Source: an uncultured Lachnospiraceae bacterium
GTDB taxonomy: Bacteria > Bacillota > Clostridia > Lachnospirales > Lachnospiraceae
Reading direction: 5' to 3'
DNA length: 64,000 nt
Assembly: GCA_947652735.1 (NCBI GenBank)
Contig: CANTEG010000001.1
Coordinates: 186,001-250,000, forward strand
The stretch's first letter is position 1, and every line of letters begins with the position of its first letter. Under the pieces are notes generated by a model. It worked only from the letters and a program-made list of their open reading frames with translations, had not been told where the DNA came from and did no database searches. This document shows positions 8,840-18,039 of the stretch, piece by piece. Made by a program: the position numbers and the translations under genes.

Positions 8840-9490
8840 TCAATCATTTATCGCAATACTATTTTCTAAATTATCAATAATTTCTTGAATATATGCTTCA
8901 AAACTCATTGGTTTCATAATTGCATTTTCATCCCCATTATAGCACTTTTTAAGATTCTTCAAGTCTTGCAATATGCTCAAAATCTCCTCTTTCCCATGTG
9001 AATCAATCCATTTCCCATCGTATGTTCCATATCTGCCACCGCAAATCACCTTATACATTTCATCCTTACCATTATTCCATACTTCACGGCTACCCTTAAA
9101 TATACATACTGGATAAATAAATCCTTCATATCTACATACCCCTAAGTTGTTATTCTCTTTCTGATCAAACAGCCAAATATCTTCAATATCATTTGCCTTA
9201 TATATAATAGATGGTTCCAATGCTAAAGTAATTCGCTGACTGTTTATACCTATTACTCGCTGGAGTCCAAAAGCCAAAAGCATTTTTCCATTTCCAACAT
9301 CCTCATCATCACAATCATAACTGTTATATTCTGCTTTACCATTTATAGTATTAAGAATTTCTTTTGCGAGAGAATCCATTAATTTATAGTTGTTACACAA
9401 AATAATTGCATTTTCCGAAATTGGACTAAAAAGGTTATAATCCTCTTTAGCTCTGAATCTTTTATCTTTAAATTCTATTGCTCGTAACAT
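8840..9490 (-). CDS. Hypothetical protein
   Basis: 216-aa soluble alpha/beta protein with no family recognised. It contains an acidic cluster (YDCDDEDVG) and a Cys at CRYEG. SD AAGGA precedes the ATG. It is first in a two-gene unit with the 8538-8813 gene and sits just left of the complete recombinase. Confidence 0.5.
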   Translation of the reverse strand: MLRAIEFKDKRFRAKEDYNLFSPISENAIILCNNYKLMDSLAKEILNTINGKAEYNSYDCDDEDVGNGKMLLAFGLQRVIGINSQRITLALEPSIIYKANDIEDIWLFDQKENNNLGVCRYEGFIYPVCIFKGSREVWNNGKDEMYKVICGGRYGTYDGKWIDSHGKEEILSILQDLKNLKKCYNGDENAIMKPMSFEAYIQEIIDNLENSIAIND

Positions 9491-9548
9491 AATAAATCAT
9501 CCTTCCTTATTATACCATACACTTTTCAACCAATCCAATTAAATTCTT

Positions 9549-9580
9549 GAATCTCCCACGACTAAAGTCATAGGAGATTC
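9549..9580. repeat. Two-tier inverted repeat next to recombinase
   Basis: Arms GAATCTCC (9549-9556) and GGAGATTC (9573-9580) enclose a second hairpin, GACT-aa-AGTC. The gene-side tail is not T-rich, so this is not a typical terminator. It resembles subterminal hairpins of IS200/IS605 elements or a recombinase site, both only suggestions. Confidence 0.4.
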
Positions 9581-9590
9581 TTAACATAAC

Positions 9591-10583
9591 TTATAAAACA
9601 GCCATAGCATCCGCAATTTTTTCATCACTCATATGAACATAATACTTGGCTGCTGTTTCCAAACTTGAATGCCTTAATTGCTTTTGAACTAATACTATAT
9701 CATTTGTCTTTTCATACAGCTTTGTTCCTACCCAATGTCTAAGCATATGTGGGTAAATTTCCCCACCACTATATCGGTCAAATAAGTTTGTCATTACTGC
9801 CTTACTAATTCTTCTCTTCTCATTTGATAAAAATAGCGCATGATCACTAATATTATTTTCTTTAAGAAAAATTTCTCTACACTTTAAATAATCCTCAAGA
9901 TATGTTTTTGCCTCCTGAGAAATAAACACCTTATCATATTGCTCTATTTTCCCCTTTCCAAGTATCATAATATAAGGATTCTCTTCGTTTAAGTGTAAAT
10001 CTACCACATCAAGATTAATCAGTTCTTCTGATCTGATTCCGCTACCCATAATCAATTTGACAATTGCAAGATTACGGATAATATTAAACTCGTTGTTATT
10101 TCCATCATTCAGTCTATTAATAAATTTTTTCACCTGTTCATCCGTTGGGACTTTTACTTCTTTTTGGGTAATTTCTGATTTATATAAGTGTCCAGGAATA
10201 TGTCGAATAATATTATCATCCACAAATTTATTCAGAAACATATAGTTCCAAAATGCACTAAACACATTCTTTTTTGTACAAATAGAATCCAATGAATTCT
10301 TTCTAACACCGATTCCAGATTTTAAATCATTCAAATACTTTATAATCTGATTACTTGTAATCAAATTCATATCTTCAACCTTTATATCACAGATATTCTC
10401 TTTTCTTATGTATTCCTTATCTATCAGCCATTGTAATAAATCCCTGATATATCCCCAATTACAATTTTTTGTTGCCGCTGATTTATACCTGATAAAAAAA
10501 TCTGATATAAAGGCTGGAACACTTTGCATCTTCTCTTCGAGATTCATTGAAATCTTTCTGTGATTTTCCTGTTTATAACACAT
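9591..10583 (-). CDS. XerC/D-type tyrosine recombinase (integrase candidate)
   Basis: 330 aa, full length. The N-terminal SAM-like core-binding domain covers roughly residues 20-130. The catalytic domain has Arg in GSGIRSEEL (~180), HMLRHW (H-x-x-R), LRHSSLETA and the nucleophile Tyr in AAKYYVH near the C-terminus. SD GGAG is nine bases from the ATG. It is the best candidate for integration of the phage region or for resolution. The inverted repeat at 9549-9580 lies just past its stop. Confidence 0.88.
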   Translation of the reverse strand: MCYKQENHRKISMNLEEKMQSVPAFISDFFIRYKSAATKNCNWGYIRDLLQWLIDKEYIRKENICDIKVEDMNLITSNQIIKYLNDLKSGIGVRKNSLDSICTKKNVFSAFWNYMFLNKFVDDNIIRHIPGHLYKSEITQKEVKVPTDEQVKKFINRLNDGNNNEFNIIRNLAIVKLIMGSGIRSEELINLDVVDLHLNEENPYIMILGKGKIEQYDKVFISQEAKTYLEDYLKCREIFLKENNISDHALFLSNEKRRISKAVMTNLFDRYSGGEIYPHMLRHWVGTKLYEKTNDIVLVQKQLRHSSLETAAKYYVHMSDEKIADAMAVL

Positions 10584-10607
10584 AATTAATATCTCCTTCC
10601 TTCTCCT

Positions 10608-10796
10608 CTAATGAATCCATCCCATAAAATCCTCACACATTTTTCCATACTGATCTTCTATAAGTTCTAATAGTTTTTGAAGCTCTTGATATCCTTTATC
10701 TTCGATATTATTTCCTAAATCATTTTGAATACCAATTATGTGTGAAACAATAATATCACGCATATATGCAGCACCTTTATTAAATTCGCTTTGCAT
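10608..10796 (-). CDS. Small hypothetical protein
   Basis: 62-aa, helical, acidic protein preceded by GGAGG. It is located immediately upstream of the recombinase and in the same direction, so it could be an accessory factor, but nothing in the sequence shows DNA binding. Confidence 0.5.
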   Translation of the reverse strand: MQSEFNKGAAYMRDIIVSHIIGIQNDLGNNIEDKGYQELQKLLELIEDQYGKMCEDFMGWIH

Positions 10797-10960
10797 AAAA
10801 TACCTCCAATCATTTTAATAAACTACTTCTTTGACTATGAGGAAATATAGACTCATTTTCATCGCATATACAGCGTTGAATAACAAGCTACTAATCCGCC
10901 AAAATCAGCAACTACAATCTATAACAAATTGTGTGTATGTATTTTTTATTAAACATATGT

Positions 10961-11908
10961 TCATGCTGGCATATTAACTATTTTGCCATTTTCTTCAGTT
11001 TTATGCATCATATTGTCAGATTCATTGATGATATCCATCATTACCCGATAGATTCCGCCTCCATGTCCACAGTCAGGATATTCAATATTTCCAAGTGATT
11101 TTACTTCTTTCGGAGAACTCTTCTTAAAGAATTCAACTAGTTTTCTTTTAGCAGCAATAAGTTCATCCTGATTATTTCGCCATACATACCACAAGCTCTG
11201 CATCATATCAGCATTATATGTATCATTATAGCTTTCCCATCCACTCTGCTTGAAAATATCAAAAATCCAATCAACTATCTTAACATTCTCCCTCGCCTCA
11301 CTGGATTTTCCACCAGAATTAGTAACAGATGGTTTTATGATGTTTCTAACTACTGTTAAACTACCTAATACCTTTGGTGCCTTATCATGAGTCACGGATA
11401 TGCCGTATTTATCACAAATATCTTTTATCAGCGTATCAACTTCTTCACCTCTGATAATATTTGCTCTATAACTATCAATAGGATTTAGTTTAGTTGTTCC
11501 ATCATACTGACCAGCAAATAACTCAGCTTCCTCTTTAAGCGTTAATCCCACAAACACATCACATACTATCTGAGTTATACCTTTAATTTTCGCAGCTTCC
11601 GTTCTATGCTGACCATTAATAACATAATAGAATCCGTCACTTCTGTAGTTCACTGTAATTGGATCACACTTATTACTATCCCAATTATCTAATAAATGTT
11701 TAAAACTCTTTTGCAAAGGTCGTTGATACATCTCATGATCAATTCTTAGCAACTTAACAGGGATGCAGCAGAAAATCTTATTCCCAATTTCCACAGCAGT
11801 ATTAAGAAATGTTAGAGCATCTTCCTTTTGCTCTTTATTTTTCTTGCTCTGCTTGTTCATTTTCTCCATAGTTTTCAACAAATCTCTTTTAGTTCTTACT
11901 TCATTCAT
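10961..11908 (-). CDS. ParB-like nuclease-fold protein (DUF6551-like)
   Basis: 315 aa. After a basic helical N-terminus, a ParB/sulfiredoxin-type fold is recognisable: a ligand loop PITVNYRSDGFYYVINGQHR with the GQHR motif (G-x-H-R), followed by TEAAKIKGITQIVCDV. ParB folds bind CTP or cleave nucleic acid; in phages this subfamily is common but uncharacterised. The start was placed at the second ATG, nine bases behind GGAG. It is a standalone leftward gene with no ParA neighbour, so partitioning is not indicated. Confidence 0.75.
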   Translation of the reverse strand: MNEVRTKRDLLKTMEKMNKQSKKNKEQKEDALTFLNTAVEIGNKIFCCIPVKLLRIDHEMYQRPLQKSFKHLLDNWDSNKCDPITVNYRSDGFYYVINGQHRTEAAKIKGITQIVCDVFVGLTLKEEAELFAGQYDGTTKLNPIDSYRANIIRGEEVDTLIKDICDKYGISVTHDKAPKVLGSLTVVRNIIKPSVTNSGGKSSEARENVKIVDWIFDIFKQSGWESYNDTYNADMMQSLWYVWRNNQDELIAAKRKLVEFFKKSSPKEVKSLGNIEYPDCGHGGGIYRVMMDIINESDNMMHKTEENGKIVNMPA

Positions 11909-12002
11909 ATTCATCTTCTCCTTTTCTTTTTGTTCCCATCAACATTTCTTCCTCACGGCTTTGGACGTGCATCGGCAGGTTAAAACATAATTTTGAGTAT
12001 AA

Positions 12003-12038
12003 TAAAAAGCACCTGGAATTATATTTTCCAAATGCTTT
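12003..12038 (-). terminator. Rho-independent terminator
   Basis: Minus-strand hairpin with AAAGCA...TGCTTT outer and TGGAA...TTCCA inner pairs, followed by TTATTATA. It ends the 12062-12271 transcript. Confidence 0.7.
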
Positions 12039-12061
12039 ACACTACTGTTGTATTTATTTTC

Positions 12062-12271
12062 TTAATTACCTTTTTGCTCTTCTTCATTAATAAAGGCACT
12101 TAATGATATTCCCCAATCTTCACATCCATCAGGAAACATCTTTTCAGCTTCCTCAATTTTCATTCCATAAGTGTCTTTTCCATTATCGGTACGCTTCCCG
12201 TATCCCATGCAAGCAATACCAGCATTAAATTCACATGTTTCGCAACAATGTTTTGTTTCTTCTTTAAACAT
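12062..12271 (-). CDS. Small cysteine-rich protein
   Basis: 69 aa, start at the ATG eight bases behind GGAGG. Four to five cysteines (HCCETCEFN, then CMGYG, then GCEDWG) resemble a small metal-binding fold common in Clostridia prophages. Function unknown. It is followed by a clear terminator. Confidence 0.6.
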   Translation of the reverse strand: MFKEETKHCCETCEFNAGIACMGYGKRTDNGKDTYGMKIEEAEKMFPDGCEDWGISLSAFINEEEQKGN

Positions 12272-12300
12272 ATACATGTCCTCCACTTAAATATCTAATT

Positions 12301-13005
12301 TCATTGCGTTATGTACTTTCCAACCTTCCAGTTATCGCAAAACATTTTATATCGATAACTATAAAAATTTGAATACTCATTATTATTTTTATATTCCATT
12401 ATTCTAGTTGGATATTCTTTGATTCCTCTATGTATATCCCAAACCATATCATCCAAAATTAATATCTGATTTACAGAAAAATCAACTTCTTTGCATTCAA
12501 CTCCTAATTCTAAAAGTAAATGCAACAATTCTTCATAAACATTTCCTGCATGTCTATCAAAATGTTTATTTGTTGTAGAAATTCCAAATAAAACTCGTAT
12601 TTGTACTTGGTTTTTGATTGCTTGTTTCCAGAACTCAATATTATCCTTAAAAAGATATAGTGGACATCCATCTGTAGAAAAATAAATTATTCTTTGTGCA
12701 TGTTGAATTTTTTGAGGAAGCACTTTTTTCACATCTTCAGCAAAGAAAATGTCTAATAATCCAATGGTTTCTATATATTCATAAAAACGATTTTTACTAT
12801 CCTTATACAATAAAGATAACAATACTGTTAATCCCGTTGCAAAAATGGAACACCCTATACTTACTAATATTACACTTATAGGTTCTGTAATATTTCCCAC
12901 ACAAATCAGCGGGAAGACTATAAAATATAAACCTATGATTATAATAAAAATATTTGTATCTATTTCCTTTTTATGAAATTTATACAAAATTTTAATATAT
13001 TTCAT
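12301..13005 (-). CDS. Two-helix membrane protein with PLD-like cytosolic domain
   Basis: 234 aa. Two membrane helices (about residues 18-65) are followed by a soluble domain in which IQHAQRIIYFSTDGCPLY and IRVLFGISTT resemble the phospholipase-D-like fold. No clear HKD motif is seen, so any catalysis is uncertain. It stands next to DUF4062 genes and may be the membrane effector of a defence-like cassette. The PLD-like call is tentative. Confidence 0.5.
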   Translation of the reverse strand: MKYIKILYKFHKKEIDTNIFIIIIGLYFIVFPLICVGNITEPISVILVSIGCSIFATGLTVLLSLLYKDSKNRFYEYIETIGLLDIFFAEDVKKVLPQKIQHAQRIIYFSTDGCPLYLFKDNIEFWKQAIKNQVQIRVLFGISTTNKHFDRHAGNVYEELLHLLLELGVECKEVDFSVNQILILDDMVWDIHRGIKEYPTRIMEYKNNNEYSNFYSYRYKMFCDNWKVGKYITQ

Positions 13006-13059
13006 ATTTATAATCTCCTACCAAATCAAACTTAGATTTTATCTGGTTTGATATACATA

Positions 13060-14007
13060 CTACACTATATTTGAATATTCTTTCCCCATTACAGATAGAC
13101 CAAAGTACTCTTCACCATTATTCAATACCATTCTAACATACTCTGTATCACATAAAATATTTAGTAGTTTATTTATGTCTTCTTTGTTAATATAATCAAA
13201 ACACGATTCACATATCTTATTAATACCTTTTCTTAAAACAATCTTCATCTCACTCAAATTTTTAATAGTCTCAAGGTTCTTCCCTATTTCCATGAATAAT
13301 TTATCTACATCTACTAACACCTCGCCACCACTCTCTTTTTCTCTTATAGGATCAAAGCGAATACCATGTACAAATAATTTATTATCTATTTTATCAAAAT
13401 TAGAAGATGCACCTTTTCTTATATTCAAAACATCAATAATCTTTTCAATTTCTTCCTTCTTCTCCCTTAATTTATAAATTTCTTCAATCAAATAATACTG
13501 TTCATAAAAATCAGGTCTAATCCATCCAATTTGTGGATTACTTTGAACCTCTTCATTCAAACTTTCCATCACCGACGGAATTAATTCTAATGAGGAAGTC
13601 CACATTTTGCATAAACGATTAGTACTTAATATTCTATCTCTAAATTCAAAAAAAAGAGCTCTATTCTTTTTCTCTCTATTACTTAATTCTATATTTTCTA
13701 ATTGATCATAAACAAATGCTAATATAGGCATTTTTTTACTCATAGCATAGTTATATTCCATTTCTGTATAACTAATACCTGTACTACTACTTATTGAGCC
13801 ATAATTAGTTTTCAAAATCAATATGTAGTAATCACAATCATCTATAATCTTTTTAATATAATTAAATTGCTCATCACTAGATGCAGAAAAAGTTTCCATA
13901 CCTGCCGGAATGTATTTTGCATTCAATAAAGACTCGATAATTGCCTTTCTCTCTTCTTTTAAATCATAAAATGTAGAACTTATAAAAACCTGAAATCTTT
14001 TGTTCAT
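13060..14007 (-). CDS. DUF4062 domain protein (TIR-like sensor/effector)
   Basis: 315 aa. The N-terminal DUF4062 domain has the hallmarks RFQVFISSTFYDLKEERKA, CDYYILILKTNYGS, a GISYTEMEYNYA motif and a beta strand ILAFV, a Rossmann-like fold related to TIR/SEFIR. The C-terminal ~150 residues are helical. DUF4062 proteins occur in bacterial STAND/NLR-like defence systems; here the domain is fused to a small helical region rather than an NTPase. A second DUF4062 gene lies 1.5 kb upstream. Confidence 0.85.
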   Translation of the reverse strand: MNKRFQVFISSTFYDLKEERKAIIESLLNAKYIPAGMETFSASSDEQFNYIKKIIDDCDYYILILKTNYGSISSSTGISYTEMEYNYAMSKKMPILAFVYDQLENIELSNREKKNRALFFEFRDRILSTNRLCKMWTSSLELIPSVMESLNEEVQSNPQIGWIRPDFYEQYYLIEEIYKLREKKEEIEKIIDVLNIRKGASSNFDKIDNKLFVHGIRFDPIREKESGGEVLVDVDKLFMEIGKNLETIKNLSEMKIVLRKGINKICESCFDYINKEDINKLLNILCDTEYVRMVLNNGEEYFGLSVMGKEYSNIV

Positions 14008-14032
14008 CTTTTACCTCATTCCAATAAAACTA

Positions 14033-14731
14033 TTATTTTAAGTACTCTTTCTCTTTCAAAAAGCAAATCATTTTTTCTTTATATCTCGTATTATCAAAAC
14101 AATTGCCTTTGTCATACAACTTTTTAAAAATATCTTTGTTGTATTCATATATATCAACTAAGCTTTCATAAATATATTTATTGTTCTTAATCAAAGAAAA
14201 AGTAGTTTCAATATATTCCATTTTACCAATTGATATATATAATTCAATTGCCTTTGTTAGATATACACCATTAGACAATGAATTGCCAATAATTGCAAAA
14301 TATTCAGAATCCATAAAATTACGTTTAGATAATTCCTGTAACAATTTATATTTTTCGCTATCATTATCCATCTTTTCTATGCACTGCAAAATAAGATATT
14401 CCTGTTTATAATTTATTATGAGCTCTAAACACCATTTTCTAAGTGTTTCATTGTTTCCTTTTGCAATTATATCTTCAATTTTTGTGGCACTATAATGCGG
14501 GAAATTACGTATATCTAACTCATCGGGATTATTTAAAATAATCTTATCACCATAAATTTTATCGGCAGAAATATTTCCTTCGTTTTTTCCATCATTTTGA
14601 ATTTGGCTTGATTGCTTGCCTGCCCTTTGGGTTTGCCTATTTATAAAAAACTTACATCCTGTTACTCCTGTCATTATTCCTAAAATAAATGACAATATTT
14701 CAGTTCCAATTCCATTAAATATCCATTCCAT
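14033..14731 (-). CDS. Membrane-anchored helical-repeat protein
   Basis: 232 aa, start at the Met seven bases behind GGAG. An N-terminal membrane helix (ILSFILGIMTGVTG) leads to a linker and a short strand repeat (ISADKIYGDKIIL) like the linkers of effector-associated proteins. A C-terminal helical region resembles HEAT/TPR-type repeats. It is sandwiched between DUF4062 genes and so possibly a partner. Function unknown. Confidence 0.5.
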   Translation of the reverse strand: MEWIFNGIGTEILSFILGIMTGVTGCKFFINRQTQRAGKQSSQIQNDGKNEGNISADKIYGDKIILNNPDELDIRNFPHYSATKIEDIIAKGNNETLRKWCLELIINYKQEYLILQCIEKMDNDSEKYKLLQELSKRNFMDSEYFAIIGNSLSNGVYLTKAIELYISIGKMEYIETTFSLIKNNKYIYESLVDIYEYNKDIFKKLYDKGNCFDNTRYKEKMICFLKEKEYLK

Positions 14732-14772
14732 TTTATTTCTCCAAACCTCGCAATAAAATAATCCTTTTCTGT

Positions 14773-14946
14773 CTATGCTATCTTCTTCCATCTATTTTTC
14801 TTCCTAAATTTCCGCTCAGTCTCAATAATTCTATTATATTCCAACTCAGGCATAACACAAGCTGCTCTGCCCTTAATTATAACAGTTACTATAGTCTTTC
14901 CGCAACATTCAAATTTCCCAACCAATGTGTATGTATTCTTATCCAT
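14773..14946 (-). CDS. Small phage hypothetical protein
   Basis: 57 aa, start at the Met eight bases behind AAGGA. It has two cysteines (FECCGKT) and a basic tail (RKFRKKNRWKK). Small proteins of this style recur in Clostridia phage early regions. No known function. Confidence 0.5.
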   Translation of the reverse strand: MDKNTYTLVGKFECCGKTIVTVIIKGRAACVMPELEYNRIIETERKFRKKNRWKKIA

Positions 14947-14981
14947 TTTCTTCATCCTTCTTTCATAATTTTTCCCATTAT

Positions 14982-15010
14982 AAAAGCCACTAGATTATTT
15001 TCTAGTGACT
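14982..15010 (-). terminator. Rho-independent terminator
   Basis: Stem pairing GTCACTAGA with TCTAGTGGC around AAATAA, then CTTTTAT on the minus strand, downstream of the 15028-15231 gene. Confidence 0.75.
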
Positions 15011-15027
15011 CTTATACATTTCTATAT

Positions 15028-15231
15028 TTACTTTTTAACATCATAACCGCCTTGATTAGCTTTCCTCATAATATCCATCTTTGACTTACCCATTGCAAAA
15101 TCATGATTTATGGCTCCGTGGTCTACTCTGTATCCATCAGGCGGTATCCGATTATCAAACTTTGTGTTTGTAATAATCCTCGGCAAAAATAAAATTGCAC
15201 CAAAAATAATTAGTTCAATTAAAGTTTCCAT
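15028..15231 (-). CDS. Small single-pass membrane protein (paralog of next gene)
   Basis: 67 aa with a hydrophobic N-terminal helix, then a cytosolic tail with the DHGAINHDFAMGKSKMDIM and GGYDVKK pattern. The tail is paralogous to the 15256-15444 product (DHTAALSDYYKNGLSKKEF, GYYVNKK). This looks like a tandem duplication of a small membrane gene. Confidence 0.6.
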   Translation of the reverse strand: METLIELIIFGAILFLPRIITNTKFDNRIPPDGYRVDHGAINHDFAMGKSKMDIMRKANQGGYDVKK

Positions 15232-15255
15232 ATCCTACACCCTTTCATTAATTTC

Positions 15256-15444
15256 TTATTTCTTATTCACATAATATCCACTGTCGATGCGTCTATTAAA
15301 TTCTTTTTTACTCAGACCATTCTTATAATAATCAGAAAGTGCTGCTGTGTGATCATGTCCTGGAGGACACTGTTTAATTGATGCATCCTTAATAAACTGC
15401 CAAATTAACCATATTATTGCTAATACAATAATTATTCCTGTCAT
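15256..15444 (-). CDS. Small single-pass membrane protein (paralog of previous gene)
   Basis: 62 aa. The N-terminal helix GIIIVLAIIWLIWQFI is followed by a tail sharing the DH-x-A...Y/F-x-K-x-G-S/L-K...YVNKK layout with its neighbour. The two are co-oriented, 25 bp apart, and share a terminator. Function unknown; phage membrane microproteins of this kind can act in exclusion. Confidence 0.6.
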   Translation of the reverse strand: MTGIIIVLAIIWLIWQFIKDASIKQCPPGHDHTAALSDYYKNGLSKKEFNRRIDSGYYVNKK

Positions 15445-15523
15445 ATTATCCTTCCTTTCTGCCTACTATGTAGGACTTTGTTACTACTTTGTTTATGCCT
15501 AATAAAAGTAACTAATTTTATTT

Positions 15524-16546
15524 TTAAACAATAACAAGTTTATTAAAATATTCTTCTTTAGTTATAATTTCTACTATTTTTTTTATATTTTTCTCTTCAT
15601 TCAATAAATGAATTCCATTTTTTATCCGACCCAACTCCCTACTAGCTATTTGATTAAGATAATAACCATTTGCTTGACATTCAGAAAATACTATACCCAA
15701 AAAATCTTTATTTTCAATATCTTCTTCTTTAATTATACAATTTAATAATATTTTTACAAATTTTTCACGTTCATTTTCTGAAACTATTGGTTCAGTCGGT
15801 TGAAATTGGAAAACCTCTAATAAGCCATGACAAAACGACATAATTTCCTGTTGATTAATCACCTCATCATATTCTTTTGGATTCGCTAATACATTCTTTC
15901 CAACGCTATCTAGCATAATACTCATTTTTTGAATAAGTTCTTTCATCTCATTTACTGAATTTTCAATTTTCTTATCCTCACCATTTCTCTTTAAAGAACT
16001 TAAATAGTTTTTGAACATATCTGCCCACTGTTTACTAATAAATCCTTTTATATCTGACGAGCGTTCAAATTCTTGAATAGGAAAAGTTACAATTCCTTTT
16101 ATTTCTTTGATAAATCTAAAGACATTAATACTTTTAGTCGTTGGAAACATCATCACTATTTTCCCGTTCTCTATGGCTTCATGATTAACTTCATATACTC
16201 CATATTCAACCATAACCTTCTTATCAATCATCACAAAAATGGGAATACCCGATTCCACCGCCATTCTAAATTCATTCCTTGTAACCGACATATATTCCTT
16301 AAATTCATCTTTCTTTTCTCCACTAGCGGCACTTCCATATTCACATCCAATAATAAGAATAACCATATCCGAATTTCTCATCGATTCATAACATGAAGAA
16401 TCCAAAGTTTTTCCAGGTGTATAACCTATATCTCCATCCTCAAATAAAACTGGCTCATAGCCATATAAACGAACAAAATTTGCCAAATCTTCTCTAATAT
16501 ATTTCAAATCATAAAATGTTGAACTGATAAAAATTCTCGGTTTCAT
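15524..16546 (-). CDS. DUF4062 domain protein (second copy)
   Basis: 340 aa. Start at the ATG behind GGGGAG, giving MKPRIFISSTFYDLKYIRED at the N-terminus. The DUF4062 core has ISSTFYDL, MVILIIGCEYGS, SVTRNEFRMAVESGIPIFVM; a helical, probably regulatory C-terminus follows. It is not a recent duplicate of the 13060-14007 gene: the C-terminal regions differ. Likely part of an anti-phage or superinfection-exclusion function carried by the prophage (inference). Confidence 0.84.
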   Translation of the reverse strand: MKPRIFISSTFYDLKYIREDLANFVRLYGYEPVLFEDGDIGYTPGKTLDSSCYESMRNSDMVILIIGCEYGSAASGEKKDEFKEYMSVTRNEFRMAVESGIPIFVMIDKKVMVEYGVYEVNHEAIENGKIVMMFPTTKSINVFRFIKEIKGIVTFPIQEFERSSDIKGFISKQWADMFKNYLSSLKRNGEDKKIENSVNEMKELIQKMSIMLDSVGKNVLANPKEYDEVINQQEIMSFCHGLLEVFQFQPTEPIVSENEREKFVKILLNCIIKEEDIENKDFLGIVFSECQANGYYLNQIASRELGRIKNGIHLLNEEKNIKKIVEIITKEEYFNKLVIV

Positions 16547-16659
16547 ATATGTACTCCCCTTTGTGCAATTTCTTTTGATAATATTATACAATTTTCTACA
16601 CCTTTTCTCAATACTTTATAAAAATCAAATACGAGTTTCAAATAGATATATCCTTATGC

Positions 16660-17004
16660 TTATTCTAATATCTCCCATCCCATTAGTGAACCACAATGCG
16701 GACAATATCTGCTATCTGGCTCCACATAATCTTCACATACTGGACAATAATATGAATCATAATAAGGTGCTTTTTCTGTCACTTCTACTACTGTTTCTTC
16801 TCTATGTATAAGTTTAGAAACATTTAAGAATCTATATTCTTCAACACATCCTATCTTTTCAGTTTTATTTTCGTCAGAATAAACATCCACAAATGTTCTG
16901 AACTCTTTTTCTTTCTTTGAATTTTCATCAATCCAATAAAATTGTCCATCAACAAGGTTATTTACTTCTTCACCATTTATTTTCCTATACTTAACCAACT
17001 GCAT
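16660..17004 (-). CDS. Small protein with C-terminal zinc ribbon
   Basis: 114 aa. The last ~35 residues form a Cys4 zinc ribbon (YYCPVCEDYVEPDSRYCPHCG). The N-terminal part is beta-rich and charged. A similar ribbon is in the 55-aa product at 63175. Probably a nucleic-acid- or protein-binding phage adaptor. Confidence 0.65.
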   Translation of the reverse strand: MQLVKYRKINGEEVNNLVDGQFYWIDENSKKEKEFRTFVDVYSDENKTEKIGCVEEYRFLNVSKLIHREETVVEVTEKAPYYDSYYCPVCEDYVEPDSRYCPHCGSLMGWEILE

Positions 17005-17057
17005 ATTATTTTCCTCTCTTTCTTATATTTGGTTTTGAAATTCCGATATCATCGGAA

Positions 17058-17621
17058 TTAATTATGTCCCGCAAATTCTCCATAAAGTTCTTTTCTCTTT
17101 TCCTCAGCAAATTTAGCAGCTTCTTTTAACTGATCCTTCGGAAATTTTCCAAGAACTGTATTCTTTTTATTTACTTGCAACTGAACAATCCATTTATTAT
17201 CACTCCTGCTCCAACAAACATTACGATATCCAGACTTATTATTACTATTTCTGGACTTTCTGTTCATTGAATTGTTGCTATAAGAAATAACTCTTAAATT
17301 TCCCTTTGTATTATCCAGTGTATCATGGTTAATATGGTCTACAACTTTTCCGTCTTCAACATCCATAATAAATTTATGTAGTTTCTTTGATGTACTCCAC
17401 CTCTGGTTATTTTTCATTGTATGAACAGTAGCTTCAGCATAATATTGATCTAAATCTGGATCATACTTTGCTGACCATGTAAAAGGAAAATCCAACACTC
17501 TTTGTAAATCTTCCAAATCAATAATAGTCCATAAACTATCCTCATTTCTTCTTTGCAATTCTACTTTTGCTATTCCATTTTTCGTATCAACTATATAATT
17601 GTTGCCTTTCTTTTCAATCAA
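17058..17621 (-). CDS. HNH endonuclease with AP2 DNA-binding domain
   Basis: 187 aa, TTG start eight bases behind AAAGGAGG. The middle of the protein has a compact HNH core (VDHINHDTLDNTKGNLRVIS) and the C-terminus an AP2/ERF-like domain (SGYRNVCWSRSDNKWIVQLQ...GKFPKDQLKEAAKFAEEKR). HNH-AP2 proteins are free-standing homing endonucleases common in phages. No intron is evident here, so it is an intergenic insertion among the early genes. Confidence 0.87.
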   Translation of the reverse strand: MIEKKGNNYIVDTKNGIAKVELQRRNEDSLWTIIDLEDLQRVLDFPFTWSAKYDPDLDQYYAEATVHTMKNNQRWSTSKKLHKFIMDVEDGKVVDHINHDTLDNTKGNLRVISYSNNSMNRKSRNSNNKSGYRNVCWSRSDNKWIVQLQVNKKNTVLGKFPKDQLKEAAKFAEEKRKELYGEFAGHN

Positions 17622-17721
17622 AAAGTTAACCTCCTTTAAGATAAATATTGTTTCCAATATCTATTTCTCTTTTTGGTTAACTCTTTTTTCTAAAATTTAA
17701 GGCAACAAAATCCTGATTCTA

Positions 17722-18015
17722 TTACCTGTCTTTTCCCCAATAATTTTCAGGGGTATTTTTATCCCATTTCAAATCCGATTTTCCATTAAACTGTGACACA
17801 GCATATATTGAGAATGTCAATGCATCCTCAAAATCCTGTTCTGTCATATCAGGTTCAGCTTTAAGAATTTCATCTTTATTCTTTCCACAAAACAAAGCAC
17901 ACAAAATTCCTTCAACGTCCATCGGATTCTTTCTTGTGCCATCTTCTCTTTTCCCAATAGTTCCTAAAATTAACGGTTTGTTTCCACAACCCTGTCCTGT
18001 TTTAACAATAATCAT
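17722..18015 (-). CDS. Hypothetical phage protein
   Basis: 97 aa preceded by GGGGGAAGAAGT. Contains CGNKPLILG near the N-terminus and acidic helices after. No recognised family. Part of the block of small leftward early genes. Confidence 0.5.
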   Translation of the reverse strand: MIIVKTGQGCGNKPLILGTIGKREDGTRKNPMDVEGILCALFCGKNKDEILKAEPDMTEQDFEDALTFSIYAVSQFNGKSDLKWDKNTPENYWGKDR

Positions 18016-18039
18016 ACTTCTTCCCCCAATCCATAAATT

